This document shows positions 17,514-25,923 of a stretch of DNA of 53,585 bases, in pieces. Both the position numbers and the translations under genes were made by a program. Under the pieces are notes generated by a model. The model saw only the letters and a list, made by a program, of their open reading frames with translations, was not told the origin of the DNA and ran no database searches. Position 1 is the stretch's first letter. Each line of letters starts with the position of its first letter. Source of the stretch: an uncultured Alphaproteobacteria bacterium (GTDB lineage: Bacteria; Pseudomonadota; Alphaproteobacteria; HIMB59; GCA-002718135); contig CABYBP010000005.1 in the NCBI GenBank assembly GCA_902517315.1, forward strand, positions 1 through 53,585. Reading direction: 5' to 3'.

Positions 17514-18116
17514 ATGGAATCATTTAAAACAATAATCGGTATCCCTGCGCCACTACCAATGATTAATGTCGATACCGATATGATTATTCCAAAACAATTT
17601 TTGAAAACAATAAAGAGATCCGGTTTAGGAAAAAACTTATTTCATGAATTAAGATACGATATTCAAGGTAACATAAAGAATGATTTTGTTTTAAACTGGG
17701 ATCCTTATAAAACTTCAAAAATTTTAATTGCTGGGGCAAATTTTGGTTGCGGATCAAGTAGAGAGCATGCACCATGGTCACTCTTAGATTTTGGTTTTAA
17801 GTCAATAATCGCACCAAGCTTCGCAGATATTTTCTATAATAATTGTTTTAAAAATGGAATTCTGCCAATTAAGTTAGATCAACAAAATGTAGATATATTA
17901 ATGAACGAAGCAGAAAATAAAAATGCTATTTCAGTTGATTTAGAAAATCAAAAAATCACTTATCAAAATGATAAAACAATTGAATTTGAAATTGATGCAT
18001 TTCGAAAAAAATGTTTGTTAGAAGGCTTGGATGATATTGGTTTGACACTCCAAAAAAATAAAAAAATAGATGTTCATGAAGAAAAAATACACAGTATTCA
18101 GCCTTGGATAGTGTAG
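17514..18116 (+). CDS. leuD: 3-isopropylmalate dehydratase, small subunit
   Basis: Swivelling domain subunit that completes the LeuCD active site. 200 residues, normal length. Motifs: [17 protein letters not shown] (18-34), the substrate-recognition loop [17 protein letters not shown] (74-90), [23 protein letters not shown] and [17 protein letters not shown]. The ATG follows the leuC TAA with no gap; leuB starts 6 bp after its own stop. Confidence 0.97.
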   Translation: MESFKTIIGIPAPLPMINVDTDMIIPKQFLKTIKRSGLGKNLFHELRYDIQGNIKNDFVLNWDPYKTSKILIAGANFGCGSSREHAPWSLLDFGFKSIIAPSFADIFYNNCFKNGILPIKLDQQNVDILMNEAENKNAISVDLENQKITYQNDKTIEFEIDAFRKKCLLEGLDDIGLTLQKNKKIDVHEEKIHSIQPWIV

Positions 18117-18122
18117 TCAAAA

Positions 18123-19235
18123 ATGAGTAATAAAAAAATTTTAATTTTACCTGGTGATGGAATTGGCAACGAAGTTATGGCTGAGGTATTAAAAATAATT
18201 GATTGGATGGAAAAAACTAAATCTTTATCTTTTGATATTTCTGAAAGATTAGTTGGGGGTATAGCATACGATAAAGAAGGTAATTCTATAAGTGATGATA
18301 CAATGCAAGTAGCTATGGATTGTGATGCTGTATTATTTGGTGCGGTAGGAGGCGCTAAATGGGATAATGTAGAGAGAGGTAAAAGACCTGAAGCAGCATT
18401 ATTAAGATTAAGAAAAGATCTAGATCTTTTTGCTAATCTAAGACCAGCTGTTGTTTTAGATGCTCTTTCAGACTCATCATCTCTAAAATCTGATCTTGTT
18501 AAAGGATTAGATGTTTTAATAATAAGAGAATTAACAAGTGGTGTATATTTTGGACAACCAAGAGGTATATCAAAAATTAGTGAGACCGAAAGTAAGGCAG
18601 TTGATACTCAACTGTATACTACATCAGAAGTTAATAGAGTTTCACGAGTGGCATTTGATTTAGCAAAGTTGCGTAATAATAAAGTTACATCAGTAGAAAA
18701 ATCAAATGTAATGGAAACAGGTTTATTTTGGAAACAAACTGTAACAGATTTACATAAAAAGGAATATTCTGATGTTAATTTAGAACACATGCTTGCAGAT
18801 AATTGTGCAATGCAATTAGTTCGTTATCCAAAACAATTTGATGTCATACTTACAGATAACTTATTTGGTGATCTTTTAAGTGATACTGCAGCTATGCTAA
18901 CAGGATCTTTAGGAATGCTCCCTTCAGCAGCTCTTGGACCAGTTAAAGAAAATGGAACAAGAGCAGCAATGTATGAGCCCGTTCATGGCAGTGCGCCAGA
19001 CATAGCTGGTCAATCTAAAGCGAATCCTTTAGCAATGATCATGAGCTTTGCTATGATGTTGAAATATAGTTTTGACATGCAAGAAGATAGTCAAATGGTT
19101 GAGAAAGCTGTACAGAATGTGTTACTAAAAGGTTTACGAACTGCTGATATTAAAGATGGAGCAGAAAAAATTATCTCTACTCAAGAAATGGGAAATGCTG
19201 TTATTGAAGAGCTAAAAATTCTATCTGGTAATTAA
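18123..19235 (+). CDS. leuB: 3-isopropylmalate dehydrogenase
   Basis: NAD-dependent oxidative decarboxylase giving 4-methyl-2-oxopentanoate, the penultimate step of leucine synthesis. 370 residues. Motifs: [10 protein letters not shown] (9-18), [50 protein letters not shown], the metal-binding [25 protein letters not shown], and [18 protein letters not shown]. The leuCDB order is complete here, but leuA is not in the window. asd begins directly after its stop. Confidence 0.97.
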   Translation: MSNKKILILPGDGIGNEVMAEVLKIIDWMEKTKSLSFDISERLVGGIAYDKEGNSISDDTMQVAMDCDAVLFGAVGGAKWDNVERGKRPEAALLRLRKDLDLFANLRPAVVLDALSDSSSLKSDLVKGLDVLIIRELTSGVYFGQPRGISKISETESKAVDTQLYTTSEVNRVSRVAFDLAKLRNNKVTSVEKSNVMETGLFWKQTVTDLHKKEYSDVNLEHMLADNCAMQLVRYPKQFDVILTDNLFGDLLSDTAAMLTGSLGMLPSAALGPVKENGTRAAMYEPVHGSAPDIAGQSKANPLAMIMSFAMMLKYSFDMQEDSQMVEKAVQNVLLKGLRTADIKDGAEKIISTQEMGNAVIEELKILSGN

Positions 19236-20279
19236 ATGACTCAAAAATACAATATAGCAGTAGCAGGAGCAACAGGTGCGGTAGGAACAGAAATAGTTCA
19301 AATATTAGAGCAAAGGGATTTTCCAATAGACAATTTATATTTACTCGCATCATCAAAATCAAAAGGCAAAAAAGTAGAGTTTAAAGATAAGGAAATTGTT
19401 GTAGAAGACCTATCAGAATTTGATTTTTCAAAAGCTCACATTGGTTTATTTTCACCTGGAGGTAAAATTTCTGCAGAATATGCACCAAAAGCAGCTAAAG
19501 CAGGCTGTATTGTTATAGACAATACCTCTCATTTTCGAATGCAACAAAATATTCCTTTAATCGTACCTGAAGTGAACGCCTATGCACTTGATGAATTTTT
19601 TGATGATGAAAACAGAACTAATATTATTTCAAATCCTAACTGTTCAACTATACAAATGGTTGTTGCATTAAAACCACTTCATGAAAAAGCAATTATAAAC
19701 AGAGTTGTTGTATCAACATACCAAGCTGTTTCTGGAGCGGGTAAAACAGGTATGGATGAATTATTTAATCAGACTCAAAATGTTTATGCAAACCAAGAAT
19801 TAAAAAAAGAAAAGTTTACAAAACAAATTGCTTTTAATGCCATTCCTCACATTGGAGCTTTTTTAGAAAATGGTAATACAGAAGAAGAGCAAAAAATGAT
19901 TGATGAAACCAAAAAAATCCTAGACAAGGGAATTAATGTTTCAGCAACTTGTGTTAGAACATCTGTATTTATTGGTCATTCAGAAGCAGTAAATATAGAG
20001 TTTGATTCACCATTAGATGAAAAAGAAGCTAACGAAATATTATCTAACTCTGAGGGTATTTCAGTAATTGATCATCGAAAAGATGAAGGTTATGTGACTC
20101 CTGTTGAAATTGCAGGAGAGGATAAAGTTTATATTAGTAGAATTAGAAATGACCAATCAATAGATAATGGTTTGAATTTATGGGTAGTCTCAGATAATTT
20201 ACGTAAAGGAGCAGCACTTAATGCTGTTCAAATTGCTGAGTTAGTAACTTCAAAGTACTCAGAAAAAATAACTATTTAA
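19236..20279 (+). CDS. asd: Aspartate-semialdehyde dehydrogenase
   Basis: Reduces aspartyl phosphate to aspartate semialdehyde, the branch point to lysine/diaminopimelate, threonine and methionine. 347 residues. The N-terminal Rossmann motif AVAGATGAVGTEIVQIL (9-25), the catalytic Cys in SNPNCSTIQM, the FNAIPHIGAF block and the substrate-binding VRTSVFIGHSEAVNIEF are all present. No gap after leuB. It ends the ffh-to-asd plus-strand run; 1 bp later lies the CCA end of the convergent tRNA-Arg. Confidence 0.96.
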   Translation: MTQKYNIAVAGATGAVGTEIVQILEQRDFPIDNLYLLASSKSKGKKVEFKDKEIVVEDLSEFDFSKAHIGLFSPGGKISAEYAPKAAKAGCIVIDNTSHFRMQQNIPLIVPEVNAYALDEFFDDENRTNIISNPNCSTIQMVVALKPLHEKAIINRVVVSTYQAVSGAGKTGMDELFNQTQNVYANQELKKEKFTKQIAFNAIPHIGAFLENGNTEEEQKMIDETKKILDKGINVSATCVRTSVFIGHSEAVNIEFDSPLDEKEANEILSNSEGISVIDHRKDEGYVTPVEIAGEDKVYISRIRNDQSIDNGLNLWVVSDNLRKGAALNAVQIAELVTSKYSEKITI

Positions 20280-20280
20280 T

Positions 20281-20355
20281 TGGCGGTCTCGTAGGGACTC
20301 GAACCCCAAATCCATGTTCCGAAGACACGTGTGATATCCATTTCACCACGAGACC
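20281..20355 (-). tRNA. tRNA-Arg (anticodon UCG)
   Basis: Full cloverleaf on minus. Acceptor GGTCTCG pairs with CGAGACC; D-stem GTGA/TCAC; anticodon stem CGTGT/ACATG around loop CTTCGGA with anticodon TCG; T-stem TGGGG/CCCTA around loop TTCGAGT; discriminator G and an encoded CCA. It reads CGA and, with an unmodified wobble U, possibly the whole CGN box. It lies between the ends of asd and the start of the nucleoside hydrolase gene, 11 bp upstream of the latter's stop on the same strand. Confidence 0.96.
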
Positions 20356-20366
20356 ATTTATTATAA

Positions 20367-21293
20367 TTATTCATTATTGAAATTTTCTAATTTTTGAATG
20401 AAATCTTTAAGAATAGGATCTCTTTTTATTTCATAGACTATTTTAATTGGGTGCCTATTTTTATCTGAAGCCCACTTCATATCATCTAAAAGAATTGGAG
20501 ATGGAACTGTGTTAGTGGGCGCCCAGTCTTCGTTCAAGACATAACCAACAGCTGCCATATCCCAAATTTCTTTTGACCAACCTTTATGGATACTATTGTA
20601 CTCTTTAAATCGCATTGCTAGAAATTTACCTATTTCACCATGAGGTTCGATGTATTTTTCTATTTCTGGAACTGTTGAAATAAGATGCGAAGTTACTCCC
20701 TTACAAGGAACCATAACGAGTGAAACACCACTATCAAATAAAACTTGAGCGCCTCCAATATCTTGTTTTAGATTAAATTCCAAATTTTGTGGCCAATAAA
20801 GCGCATTACCTCCCAACCAAACTACAACAATTTTTTTTATAATTTCTGGCTCTTTTAATAATGCAGAGGCAACATTTGAAATAGCGCCGATAGCTAGTAC
20901 GTATAGAGGATCTTCTTCAGAACATTTTAAAGCACTTTCTATGATATTATCTGCTGCAGGCGAATTAATTGGTTTTTTTTCAAAACCTACATATTTTTTT
21001 GAGCCTTTAAAAACAAAATTATTTTTTTTAAAATTTATTTTTTCTAACAATCGAAAGATTTCATCATAACTCAACTCCATTCCCTTGTTTGGATTATCTG
21101 AACGATTATTCATTGAAAAAGGAGCTGCATTTATACTTTGCACTTCTATTTTTTCTTTTGAAAACAACATTTGCACTAAAGCAAATTGATCATCAATTTC
21201 ATTGTAGGTATCCGTATCAAGAATTGCGTTAATTTTTCCTTTTTTAAACTTAAGTTGTTTTAAAATAACTGAAAAATCTCTTTCTAAAAGCAT
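20367..21293 (-). CDS. Nucleoside hydrolase-like protein (IunH superfamily)
   Basis: Probable N-ribohydrolase that splits nucleosides into base and ribose. 308 residues. The N-terminal calcium-binding signature is seen as ILDTDTYNEIDDQFALV (24-40) with Asp26, Asp28, Asp34 and Asp35, a variant of the usual DTDxGxDD. Further blocks are YVLAIGAISNVASALLKEP, the IVVWLGGNALYWP strand, and a late EIWDMAAVGYVL where the family's last metal Asp lies. The substrate cannot be assigned, since the active-site His of IunH is not evident. Downstream of a DUF924 gene on the same strand, 9 bp apart. Confidence 0.85.
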   Translation of the reverse strand: MLLERDFSVILKQLKFKKGKINAILDTDTYNEIDDQFALVQMLFSKEKIEVQSINAAPFSMNNRSDNPNKGMELSYDEIFRLLEKINFKKNNFVFKGSKKYVGFEKKPINSPAADNIIESALKCSEEDPLYVLAIGAISNVASALLKEPEIIKKIVVVWLGGNALYWPQNLEFNLKQDIGGAQVLFDSGVSLVMVPCKGVTSHLISTVPEIEKYIEPHGEIGKFLAMRFKEYNSIHKGWSKEIWDMAAVGYVLNEDWAPTNTVPSPILLDDMKWASDKNRHPIKIVYEIKRDPILKDFIQKLENFNNE

Positions 21294-21302
21294 ATCTTAA
21301 TT

Positions 21303-21866
21303 TTACCACGAACTATTTGGTTGTGTTAAAAATACCTCTTCTTCATTTGTTGATTTTCTATTTAGTATTTTATTTCTATGCGGATATCTTCCAAATTTTT
21401 TAATTGCCACGCTATGATCATTCCAAGCTTTTTTAATATTAGTATATTCTGAATGATTATTTAAATATTGATCAACTAATTTATGACCAAGTTCATGATC
21501 CATGATATCCTCACTATGAATTAATGGCAGTAATAAAAAATGTATTTTATCAATATCTAGGCTATCTAAATATCTTTTATCTATAGCTTCTTTAACAATT
21601 AAAATACACTTAGTATCCTGTTCATAAGCTTTAGAATTATTTCTAAAAAAATTTCTTGATAGTTGATCAAGTAATATAACCAAAGCTAAACATTCTTCAG
21701 CATTATTTCTCCAATTATCGTACTCATTATTAATAGCCTTAATATAATCATCCATAAAAGTACTTTTCAAAATATTATCAAATTCATCATCTTTTTTAAA
21801 CCACTGTTCAAGTGGAGTTTTGATGAAACAAAATTCTAGAATAGCTTTAGCTCTTTCATTAATCAC
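21303..21866 (-). CDS. DUF924 family protein
   Basis: Alpha-helical protein of unknown function. The family pattern is clear: AKAILEFCF near the start, LEQWF, LALVILLDQLSRNFFRN, KIHFLLLPLIHSEDI, KKFGRYPHRNKILNRKST and EEEVFLTQPNSSW at the end. Two starts are possible. TTG at 21896 gives 197 residues but abuts the ATG of divergent udgB with no spacer. GTG at 21866 (VINERAKAILEF...) gives 187 residues, fits the family N-terminus better and leaves 30 bp; I use it. Neither has a clear ribosome-binding site. Confidence 0.85.
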   Translation of the reverse strand: MINERAKAILEFCFIKTPLEQWFKKDDEFDNILKSTFMDDYIKAINNEYDNWRNNAEECLALVILLDQLSRNFFRNNSKAYEQDTKCILIVKEAIDKRYLDSLDIDKIHFLLLPLIHSEDIMDHELGHKLVDQYLNNHSEYTNIKKAWNDHSVAIKKFGRYPHRNKILNRKSTNEEEVFLTQPNSSW

Positions 21867-21896
21867 AGAGCTGTAATATAAATATATATTTTCCAA

Positions 21897-22568
21897 ATGA
21901 CATTAAGTAATTTAAATAAATCCATTATTGATTGCAGAAAGTGTAAACGCTTAGTTAACTTCCGTGAAAAAATTGCTAAAGAAAAAAGAAAACAATATAT
22001 TGATCAAAGCTATTGGGGTAAGCCGATTACTGGCTATGGAGATGAAAAAGCTAAATTATTAATCGTAGGTCTTGCGCCAGCAGCACATGGAGGAAATAGA
22101 ACAGGTCGAGTTTTTACAGGCGATAAATCTGCAGATTTTTTATTTTCCTGTTTATATAAAACTGGATTTGCAAACCAACCAGATTCAGTACATAGAGGTG
22201 ACGGTTTGGAACTTCAAAATATGTACTTAACTACTGCTCTTAAATGTGTGCCCCCAGAAGATAAACCTACTTCACAAGAATTGAAAACATGTTTTAATTT
22301 TTTTAATCAAGAAATTGCTTTCTTAAAAAAAATAAAAGTTATTGTTGCTCTTGGTAAAATTGGTCATGACGCTTGTGTAAATTATTATAAGCAACAATAT
22401 GAAATAAGAAATAAAGATTTTATTTTTTCTCACGGATCTATGAATATTTTACCTGATAAGAAAATTTTAGTTGGTAGTTATCATCCAAGCCCACGAAATG
22501 TTAACACAGGAAGAATAGATAAAAGTAAAATGGTAAAACTTTTAAATAGTATTAAAAAATTGCTTTAA
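21897..22568 (+). CDS. udgB: Type-5 uracil-DNA glycosylase
   Basis: Excises uracil (and in the family also other deaminated bases) from DNA, starting base-excision repair. 223 residues. The family-5 motif GLAPAAHGGNRTGRVFTGD (58-76) distinguishes it from family 4, and HPSPRNVNTGR (196-206) is the second active-site motif. Cys13, Cys16, Cys117 and Cys132 form the expected [4Fe-4S] set. ATG 21897. It heads a plus-strand run with the MFS halves, a 46-residue ORF, zapE and a hydrolase; the MFS gene begins 6 bp after its stop. Confidence 0.93.
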   Translation: MTLSNLNKSIIDCRKCKRLVNFREKIAKEKRKQYIDQSYWGKPITGYGDEKAKLLIVGLAPAAHGGNRTGRVFTGDKSADFLFSCLYKTGFANQPDSVHRGDGLELQNMYLTTALKCVPPEDKPTSQELKTCFNFFNQEIAFLKKIKVIVALGKIGHDACVNYYKQQYEIRNKDFIFSHGSMNILPDKKILVGSYHPSPRNVNTGRIDKSKMVKLLNSIKKLL

Positions 22569-22574
22569 ACCATA

Positions 22575-23180
22575 ATGAAAAATTTTTTTTTAAATGATCC
22601 TTATTTACTATTATACGGATTTGCCATGGTCTTCTTTGCAAGTTTTGGACAGACTTTTTACATTGCATTATTTAACGATGATATTCGAAATCTATATAAA
22701 ATAACAGATGGTGAGTTTGGATTAGTTTATGCCATAGCAACGCTTGTAAGCTCATTTTTATTTATAAACTTTGCTAAATTAATAGATAAAATTGATTTAA
22801 GATTGTACTCCATAGGTATTATTCTTGGTTTAGCTTTTGCCTGTATTGGTTTTTATTTTATTTTTAATAATATTTTTCATCTTTTTCTTATTTTATTTTT
22901 ATTACGTTTTTTTGGACAGGGGGCTATGACACATGCTGGCTCAACCTCAATGGCAAGATATTTTTTAATTGATAGAGGTAAAGCAATATCAGTTGCAACA
23001 CTTGGAGGAATGTTAGGCATAATGTTTTTACCAAAGATTGTTGTTAATTTGGACTCATACTATAATTTTAAAAATCTTTGGTTTTTAACAACTTTGACTC
23101 TTTTGATCTTAATACCAATAATTTACTTTATTCTTCATAATCAAAAAAGCAGGGATGCTAGACTTCAAAAAAAATATTGA
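22575..23180 (+). CDS. MFS transporter, N-terminal half (frame-disrupted gene)
   Basis: 201 residues with about six hydrophobic segments, starting MKNFFLNDPYLLLYGFAMVF. The loop after helix 2 (FAKLIDKIDLRLYS) and helices 4-5 (RFFGQGAMTHAGSTSMARYFLIDRGKA) are MFS-like. The frame ends in a hydrophilic stretch (HNQKSRDARLQKKY) exactly where the central loop of an MFS permease would be, just past an A8 tract at 23167-23174. The C-terminal six helices continue in the +1 frame. Removing one base from the A tract would join both parts into a normal protein of about 396 residues. Substrate unknown. Confidence 0.85.
   Translation: MKNFFLNDPYLLLYGFAMVFFASFGQTFYIALFNDDIRNLYKITDGEFGLVYAIATLVSSFLFINFAKLIDKIDLRLYSIGIILGLAFACIGFYFIFNNIFHLFLILFLLRFFGQGAMTHAGSTSMARYFLIDRGKAISVATLGGMLGIMFLPKIVVNLDSYYNFKNLWFLTTLTLLILIPIIYFILHNQKSRDARLQKKY
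23143..23174 (+). other. Frame-disruption site in the MFS gene (A6 and A8 tracts)
   Basis: The two MFS frames overlap here. There is an A6 run at 23143-23148 and an A8 run at 23167-23174. The downstream frame is +1, so the DNA has one base more than a continuous gene needs. An indel at A8 gives the smoothest loop (QKK then NIDNEK). It may be a real mutation, a homopolymer assembly error, or a site of transcriptional slippage. Confidence 0.75.
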
Positions 23181-23766
23181 TAATGAGAAAACACATAAAA
23201 GTTGGACTATTACAGAAATTTTAAAAGACCGAGTTTTTTTTATCTACTTTCCATTAGCTGCATCCTTTCCATTTATTGGTACAGGGTTAATGTTTCATCA
23301 GATTTATATTTTTGATGCTAAAGGGTGGACAATGGAAATGCTTGGGGACGGTTATATATATTTTGGATTATTTTCTATTTTAGGATTATTAATAGGAGGA
23401 CCCTTAATAGATAAGATAAATACAAAGAAAGCAATACCTTTTGTGCTATTACCTTTGTTGGTCTGTATCACCATTCTTTTTTTCTTCAATAATTATTGGT
23501 CATTCGTGCTTTACATGTCTTTATTTGGATTTAACTTAGGTTTAGCAGCACCTTTTATGGGATCACTCTGGGCAGAAATTTACGGAGTTAAAAGTATTGG
23601 AACTGCTAAAGCTTTACTGCACGCAGTTGGGGTTTTTGCGAGCGCCTTATCGCCTGTTGTTTTTGGTTATATTATTGATTGGGGTTACGGAATATCACTT
23701 ATATTTTTAATCAGCTCCATTATGATTGTTGTATCATCAATTTTACCTATAATTTATAAAACATGA
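23155..23766 (+). CDS. MFS transporter, C-terminal half (frame-disrupted gene)
   Basis: 203 residues, +1 relative to the preceding half and overlapping it by 26 bp. It opens with a hydrophilic loop (KKNIDNEKTHKSWTITEIL) and then about six membrane segments including LASFPFIGTGLMF-like and FGFNLGLAAPFMGSLWAEIYG, typical of MFS helices 7-12. The start at ATG 23155 is nominal: it lies in the middle of the central loop and has no ribosome-binding site, so independent translation is doubtful unless the two halves assemble as a dimer. Its TGA overlaps the ATG of the next small gene (ATGA). Confidence 0.8.
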   Translation: MLDFKKNIDNEKTHKSWTITEILKDRVFFIYFPLAASFPFIGTGLMFHQIYIFDAKGWTMEMLGDGYIYFGLFSILGLLIGGPLIDKINTKKAIPFVLLPLLVCITILFFFNNYWSFVLYMSLFGFNLGLAAPFMGSLWAEIYGVKSIGTAKALLHAVGVFASALSPVVFGYIIDWGYGISLIFLISSIMIVVSSILPIIYKT

Positions 23767-23903
23767 ATAAACAAATAATGGAGAGTCTTAATTTTCTAAT
23801 CAAGGAATATAAACGATTAAAAAAGAAAAAAGAAAATAAAAGCATCAGCAGTGGTGAACTAGAAACTTTAAAACAACTTGAACAGTACTTAGGTAAAAAA
23901 TAA
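23763..23903 (+). CDS. Small basic protein, 46 residues, unknown function
   Basis: Translated by hand: ATG 23763-23765, TAA 23901-23903. The sequence starts MNKQIMESLNFLIKEYKRL, then a Lys-rich segment, then SISSGELETLKQLEQYL and GKK. It is soluble, helical-looking and basic, with no membrane segment. Both ends are locked to neighbours: its ATG overlaps the MFS TGA (ATGA) and its TAA overlaps the zapE ATG (TAATG). Such double coupling is strong evidence of a real gene. I recognise no family. It might act with ZapE, or its translation may simply pass ribosomes to zapE. Confidence 0.75.
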   Translation: MNKQIMESLNFLIKEYKRLKKKKENKSISSGELETLKQLEQYLGKK

Positions 23904-24940
23904 TGTTTAATGTTATTGATCAATATAATAGTTTTGTTGAAAATAATTTTATTAAAAAAAATAAAGATCAAATTGAATTCTTAAAACAAGCAGATAATGT
24001 ATGGTCATCTTTTAGTAAAACAAAGTTATTTTTTAAGGATAAAATTTTTGAAGGAATTTATCTTTATGGTCAAGTTGGAACAGGAAAAACATTTTTATTA
24101 AATTTATTTTATCAAAATACTAAGATTGGAAAAAAAATTCATTTTAATAACTTAATGAATGAAATCCATGAACAAGTTAAAAACTCAGAAAATAAAGAAC
24201 TTGCAATCGAAAACTATGTAAAGAATTTAAGTAAAGATTTCAAAATAATATTTGTGGATGAATTGCATATTTTTAATATTGTAGACGCATTAATAATAAA
24301 AAAAATATTTAATTATTTTTCTAAATATAAAATATTTATATTACTGTCATCAAATTTTCATCCAGATAATTTATATAAAGATGGTTTGCAGAGAAATGAT
24401 TTTCTGCCATTTATTGATTTAATCAAAAAAAATTTTTATCTCTTTGATATTAGTATTAAAACTGATTTTCGTCGACAAACGCTAAATCAATCAAAAACAT
24501 ATTTCACACCTATAACAACTGACACAACAAATGAATTTGAAAAATTATTTAATCGCTTTGTTGATCCCTCCCATTTAACAACTGTAAAAATTAAATCTAA
24601 AAGTCGTGAACTAGAGTTTGATAGATGTACATCAAATCTAATGATGATAGATTTTGAAAATCTTTGTGAAGTAAATTTTGGTAATGAAGATTATAAAAAT
24701 ATTGCAGATAAATTTAAGTTGGTATTTTTAAAAAATGTTCCTGAATTTGATAATCAGAAAAAAGATTCATGCAGAAGATTTATTGGATTAATTGATATGT
24801 TATATGAAAATAATTGTTCAATTGTAATTTTAGCATCAAAACCTATAAATTCATTAAATAATATAAATACTTTAGCAGAAGAATTTAAAAGAACTGCTAG
24901 CAGGTTATATGAAATGACTATAGTAAAACTAGATCCATGA
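23903..24940 (+). CDS. zapE: AFG1/ZapE-family ATPase
   Basis: AAA-type ATPase; bacterial ZapE is linked to Z-ring constriction, and mitochondrial AFG1/LACE1 to turnover of respiratory-chain subunits. 345 residues. P-loop YGQVGTGKTFLLNLFY (55-70), Walker B IIFVDELHI (family usually CFDEF), sensor-like LLSSNFHPDNLYKDGLQR with the conserved SN.P..LY..GLQR block, and the C-terminal RRFIGLIDMLYENN and EFKRTASRLYEM, matching the family's arginine region. Coupled upstream (TAATG) and downstream (ATGA with the hydrolase). It lies close to sdh and mdh, where AFG1 genes are often found in alphaproteobacteria. Confidence 0.92.
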   Translation: MFNVIDQYNSFVENNFIKKNKDQIEFLKQADNVWSSFSKTKLFFKDKIFEGIYLYGQVGTGKTFLLNLFYQNTKIGKKIHFNNLMNEIHEQVKNSENKELAIENYVKNLSKDFKIIFVDELHIFNIVDALIIKKIFNYFSKYKIFILLSSNFHPDNLYKDGLQRNDFLPFIDLIKKNFYLFDISIKTDFRRQTLNQSKTYFTPITTDTTNEFEKLFNRFVDPSHLTTVKIKSKSRELEFDRCTSNLMMIDFENLCEVNFGNEDYKNIADKFKLVFLKNVPEFDNQKKDSCRRFIGLIDMLYENNCSIVILASKPINSLNNINTLAEEFKRTASRLYEMTIVKLDP

Positions 24941-25923
24941 AATACATAATCAGATTTTTATTAAGTACAGTAGTTTTATTAATAGTAGTTTATTTTACCG
25001 CAGGTTTTTATGTTGCTTACCAAATTTTAAAAATAGATCCAACTTGTGGTTTGCACGAAGGGTCTCTTCCTAATTCATGGAGTACAACAGTTGATTCACA
25101 TGAATACTCAATTCTTGCACGACAAAAAGTAAGAGAAAATTTTAACTTTAAAGATTATTATTTGGATGAATGGCAAGATGTATATTTTCAATCTCGTGAC
25201 CCTGACATTAAGATTAATGGATGGCTGTTTAATTATTTTCCAAATAGACCAATTATAATTGTAACACACGGTATAAGCCCAAATGGTAAATGTAAGTCTG
25301 AACCAAATCTTATTGCAAGTTTTTTAGTTAATAAAAAATTTAATGTTTTGACGATAGATTTAAGAAACTACGGCCAAAGTGATACTGTAAGTAGTTATGA
25401 TGATTTAGGTTTAAAGTCATATAATGATGTTCTTGGTGCATTTGATTTTTTAAAAAAAATTGGTTTCAAGTCTAATAGCATTGGATTACATGGAATATCT
25501 CTTGGTGCAAGCACATCTATTTTTGCAGCACATGCAGAACCGGAAATACGTGCAGTGTGGGCAGATAGTTCACTTGCTGAATTTAATATGATTTTAAAAG
25601 ATGAAATAGCTAGATATGGTCTTGCTATAGAATTTGGGCCAGTAGTAAGTTTAGCTGGAAGAATCTTAACTGGTACTGATCCAAGAGAATTATCTCCAGC
25701 TAAAAAATTATCAAATAAACAATTCTATTTTTTCACTCATGGCGACTCTGATACAAGAATCTTAACAAGGCACTTTAATTATTTTAAAGATTATACAAAT
25801 CAAAATAAAATTAACGCTGAGTTTTGGCTAGTTGAAAACTCTTATCATGTAGATGCTATGTTCAAATATCCAGAGGTATATTCTAAAAAGTTGGAAGAAT
25901 TTTTCAATAAAAATTTAAAGTAG
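24937..25923 (+). CDS. Membrane-anchored alpha/beta hydrolase
   Basis: 328 residues. An N-terminal hydrophobic helix (IIRFLLSTVVLLIVVYFTAGFYVAYQIL, 3-30) should anchor it in the inner membrane with the catalytic part outside. The alpha/beta-hydrolase core shows IIIVTHGISPNG (oxyanion strand, 106-117), a nucleophile elbow HGISLGAS with Ser188, THGDSD with Asp270 or Asp272, and SYHVDAM with His304. The triad is therefore complete. Esterase, thioesterase or peptidase activity cannot be told apart. ATGA overlap with zapE. Its TAG stop lies at the first bases of the structured RNA candidate. Confidence 0.87.
   Translation: MKYIIRFLLSTVVLLIVVYFTAGFYVAYQILKIDPTCGLHEGSLPNSWSTTVDSHEYSILARQKVRENFNFKDYYLDEWQDVYFQSRDPDIKINGWLFNYFPNRPIIIVTHGISPNGKCKSEPNLIASFLVNKKFNVLTIDLRNYGQSDTVSSYDDLGLKSYNDVLGAFDFLKKIGFKSNSIGLHGISLGASTSIFAAHAEPEIRAVWADSSLAEFNMILKDEIARYGLAIEFGPVVSLAGRILTGTDPRELSPAKKLSNKQFYFFTHGDSDTRILTRHFNYFKDYTNQNKINAEFWLVENSYHVDAMFKYPEVYSKKLEEFFNKNLK

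Noticed and set aside
22575..23766. Programmed +1 frameshift in the MFS gene as first choice
   Set aside because: No recognisable shift signal (no prfB-like CTTTGA with upstream Shine-Dalgarno); mutation, homopolymer error or A-tract slippage explain it more simply.
23747..23971. 74-residue antisense ORF across the small gene
   Set aside because: It is the complement of the MFS end, the 46-residue gene and the zapE start, which are supported by overlaps and homology.
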